Shown here: piece after piece, positions 60,811 to 64,000 of the stretch
How positions within the stretch are numbered: the stretch's first letter is position 1
How the letters are laid out: every line of letters starts with the position of its first letter
DNA from: Eutreptiella sp. 'Long Island Sound 2002'
Taxonomy: Eukaryota; Euglenozoa; Euglenophyceae; Eutreptiales; Eutreptiaceae
Assembly (NCBI GenBank): GCA_964036045.1
Contig: OZ038397.1
Location: forward strand, 23,590,032-23,654,031
DNA: 64,000 nucleotides
Reading direction: 5' to 3'
Position numbers and translations under genes: made by a program
Notes under the pieces: generated by a model
Told to the model about the DNA's origin: nothing
Database searches by the model: none
The model's input: the letters and a program-made list of their open reading frames with translations, nothing else

Positions 60811-63800
60811 CTCAAAAGTTCCGGCATACCCCCCCCCTAAGTCCTCAAAAGTTCCGGCATACACCCCCTAAGCCCCCAAAAGTTCCGGCATACCCCCCCC
60901 TAAGTCCTCAAAAGTTCCGGCAAACCCCCCCCTAAGTCCTCAAAAGTTCCGGCATACACCCCCCTGAGCCCCAAAAGTTCCGGCATACCCCCCCCTGAGC
61001 CCCCAAAAGTTCCGGCATACCCCCCCCTAAGTCCTCAAAAGTTCCGGCATACCCCCCCCTAAGTCCTCAAAAGTTCCGGCATACCCCCCCCTGAGCCCCC
61101 AAAAGTTCCGGCATACCCCCCCCTGAGCCCCCAAAAGTTCCGGCATACCCCCCCCTAAGTCCTCAAAAGTTCCGGCATACCCCCCCCTAAGTCCTCAAAA
61201 GTTCCGGCATACCCCCCCTAAGTCCTCAAAAGTTCCGGCATACCCCCCCCCCTAAGTCCTCAAAAGTTCCGGCATACACCCCCTAAGTCCTCAAAAGTTC
61301 CGGCATACCCCCCCCTAAGTCCTCAAAAGTTCCGGCATACCCCCCCTAAGCCCACAAAAGTTCCGGCATACACCCCCCTAAGTCCTCAAAAGTTCCGGCA
61401 TACACCCCCTAAGTCCTCAAAAGTTCCGGCATACACCCCCCTGAGCCCCCAAAAGTTCCGGCATACCCCCCCCTGAGCCCCCAAAAGTTCCGGCATACCC
61501 CCCCCTAAGTCCTCAAAAGTTCCGGCATACCCCCCCTAAGTCCTCAAAAGTTCCGGCATACCCCCCCCTAAGTCCTCAAAAGTTCCGGCATACCCCCCCC
61601 CTAAGTCCTGAAAAAATCCGGCATACACCCCCTAAGCCCCCAAAAGTTCCGGCATACCCCCCCCTAAGTCCTCAAAAGTTCCGGCAAACCCCCCCCTAAG
61701 TCCTCAAAAGTTCCGGCATACACCCCCCTGAGCCCCCAAAAGTTCCGGCATACCCCCCCTGAGCCCCCAAAAGTTCCGGCATACCCCCCCCTAAGTCCTC
61801 AAAAGTTTCGGCATACCCCCCCCTAAGTCCTCAAAAGTTCCGGCATACCCCCCCCTAAGTCCTCAAAAGTTCCGGCATACCCCCCCCCTAAGTCCTCAAA
61901 AGTTCCGGCATACACCCCCTAAGTCCTCAAAAGTTCCGGCATACCCCCCCCTAAGTCCTCAAAAGTTCCGGCATACCCCCCCCTAAGCCCACAAAAGTTC
62001 CGGCATACCCCCCCCTAAGTCCTCAAAAGTTCCGGCATACCCCCCCCTAAGTCCCCAAAAGTTCCGGCATACCCCCCCCTAAGCCCCCAAAAGTTCCGGC
62101 ATACCCCCCCCTAAGTCCTCAAAAGTTCCGGCAAACCCCCCCTAAGTCCTCAAAAGTTCCGGCATACACCCCCCTGAGCCCCCAAAAGTTCCGGCATACC
62201 CCCCCCTGAGCCCCCAAAAGTTCCGGCATACCCCCCCCTAAGTCCTCAAAAGTTCCGGCATACCCCCCCCTAAGTCCTCAAAAGTTCCGGCATACCCCCC
62301 CCTAAGTCCTCAAAAGTTCCGGCATAATCCCCCCCCAAGTCCTCAAAAGTTCCGGCATACCCCCCCTAAGTCCTCAAAAGTTCCGGCATACCCCCCCCTA
62401 AGTCCCCACAAGTTCCGGCATACCCCCCCTAAGTCCTCAAAAGTTCCGGCATACCCCCCCCCCTAAGTCCCCAAAAGTTCCGGCATACCCCCCCCTAAGT
62501 CCTCAAAAGTTCCGGCATACCCCCCCCTAAGCCCCCAAAAGTTCCGGCATAGCCCCCCCTAAGCCCTCAAAAGTTCCGGCATACCCCCCCCTAAGTCCTC
62601 AAAAGTTCCGGCATACCCCCCCCCTAAGTCCTCAAAAGTTCCGGCATACCCCCCCCTAAGTCCTCAAAAGTTCCGGCATACCCCCCCCTAAGTCCTCAAA
62701 AGTTCCGGCATACCCCCCCTAAGTCCTCAAAAGTTCCGGCATACCCCCCCCTAAGTCCTCAAAAGTTCCGGCATACCCCCCCCTGAGCCCCCAAAAGTTC
62801 CGGCATACCCCCCCCTAAGTCCTCAAAAGTTCCGGCATACCCCCCCCTAAGTCCTCAAAAGTTCCGGCATACCCCCCCCTAAGTCCTCAAAAGTTCCGGC
62901 ATACCCCCCCCTAAGTCCTCAAAAGTTCCGGCATACCCCCCCCTAAGTCCTCAAAAGTTCCGGCATACCCCCCCCTAAGTCCTCAAAAGTTCCGGCATAC
63001 CCCCCCCTAAGTCCTCAAAAGTTCCGGCATACCCCCCCCTAAGTCCTCAAAAGTTCCGGCATACCCCCGCCTAAGTCCCCAAAAGTTCCGGCATACCCCC
63101 CCCTAAGTCCTCAAAAATTCCGGCATACCCCCCCCTGAGTCCCCAAAAGTTCCGGCAAACCCCCCCCTAAGTCCCCAAAAGTTCCGGCATACCCCCCCCT
63201 AAGTCCCCAAAAGTTCCGGCATACCCCCCCCTAAGTCCCCAAAAGTTCCGGCATACCCCCCCCTAAGTCCTCAAAAGTTCCGGCATACCCCCCCCTAAGT
63301 CCTCAAAAGTTCCGGCATACCCCCCCCTAAGTCCCCAAAAAGTCCGGCATACCCCCCCCTAAGTCCTCAAAAGTTCCGGCATACCCCCCCCTAAGTCCTC
63401 AAAAGTTCCGGCATACCCCCCCCTAAGCCCTCAAAAGTTCCGGCATACCCCCCCCTAAGTCCCCAAAAGTTCCGGCATACCCCCCCCTGAGTCCTCAAAA
63501 GTTCCGGCATACCCCCCCCTAAGTCCTCAAAAGTTCCGGCATACCCCCCCCTAAGTCCTCAAAAGTTCCGGCATACCCCCCCCTAAGCCCCCAAAAGTTC
63601 CGGCATACCCCCCCCTAAGTCCCCAAAAGTTCCGGCATACACCCCCCTAAGTCCTCAAAAGTTCCGGCATACCCCCCCCCTAAGTCCTCAAAAGTTCCGG
63701 CATACCCCCCCCTAAGTCCTCAAAAGTTCCGGCATACCCCCCCCTAAGTCCCCAAAAGTTCCGGCATACCCCCCCCTAAGTCCTCAAAAGTTCCGGCATA

Positions 63801-64000
63801 CCCCCCCCTAAGTCCTCAAAAGTTCCGGCATACCCCCCCCTAAGTCCTCAAAAGTTCCGGCATACCCCCCCCTAAGTCCTCAAAAGTTCCGGCATACCCC
63901 CCCCCTAAGTCCTCAAAAGTTCCGGCATACCCCCCCCTAAGTCCCCAAAAGTTCCGGCATACCCCCCCCCTAAGCCCTCAAAAGTTCCGGCATACCCCCC
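60811..64000. repeat. 32-bp C-rich satellite, about 100 units, open at window end
   Basis: Unit AAGTCCTCAAAAGTTCCGGC + ATAC + a run of 7-9 C + T. Variants include GAGCCCCC for AAGTCCTC and ACACCCCC for the C run. Unlike the 12-bp array, C-run length varies, so reading frames do not persist. The minus strand carries ACTTAGGGGGGG once per unit. Confidence 0.97.

Noticed and set aside
45895-60864. Giant minus-strand frame of Asp-Val-Pro-Met/Ile repeats (about 5,000 codons)
   Set aside because: None of its unit codons can become a stop by one common change, so openness is expected by chance. Its dominant variant is an amino-acid change (Met/Ile), and it runs through the N gap.
60811-64000. CRISPR-like array (about 32-bp regular units)
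   Set aside because: The units are contiguous with no unique spacers, and the context is eukaryotic.

Overview
The window reads as nuclear DNA of a eukaryote. It holds two intron-rich genes with GT..AG introns, a decayed Ty3/gypsy-type retroelement, interstitial TTAGGG repeats, many microsatellites and very large satellite arrays. A sterol C-24(28) reductase (ERG4), a photolyase/cryptochrome-DASH exon, high GC, and countless poly-C/poly-G runs suggest an alga-like protist. A green microalga is my best guess, but nothing here proves it.

Layout. (1) 856-13477, minus strand: a large kinesin gene, rebuilt as seven exons whose splice phases all agree. A long coiled-coil, Ser/Pro-rich N-terminal region (about 870 residues) precedes a CENP-E/kinesin-7-like motor. 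Its introns carry dispersed poly-G-ended repeats, a CT microsatellite, a 620-bp pentanucleotide array and, antisense in intron 2, a lone CRY-DASH/photolyase exon. (2) 13478-15581: spacer between two divergent genes. (3) 15582-29442, plus strand: ERG4, nine exons joining in phase to 446 residues; the true 5' exon is not identified. Its last intron (4.6 kb) contains a triplicated module and two tandem copies of a terminal-inverted-repeat element, each edged by short TTAGGG arrays. (4) 29443-33865: mostly empty, becoming AT-richer. (5) 33866-39968, minus strand: a small AT-hook-like reading frame, then a broken Ty3/gypsy-type element carrying protease, dUTPase, an unassigned domain, reverse transcriptase and RNase H, with frameshifts and in-frame stops and no integrase seen. 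(6) 39969-45950: C-rich DNA with a CA microsatellite, two more copies of the poly-G-ended repeat and a 120-bp direct duplication. (7) 45954-60610: a 14.66-kb array of about 1,220 twelve-bp units with no phase change and a 1,704-bp higher-order repeat. (8) a 200-N gap. (9) 60811-64000: about 100 units of a 32-bp C-rich repeat, running off the window.

The two real genes are functionally unrelated (microtubule motor; last step of ergosterol-type sterol synthesis). I saw no operon-like or defence-like system. The unusual material is in the repeats: the perfectly phased 12-bp array, the telomere-edged TIR elements, the poly-G-ended dispersed family, and the dUTPase-bearing retroelement. Exon boundaries were set by hand from splice consensus, phase and family similarity.
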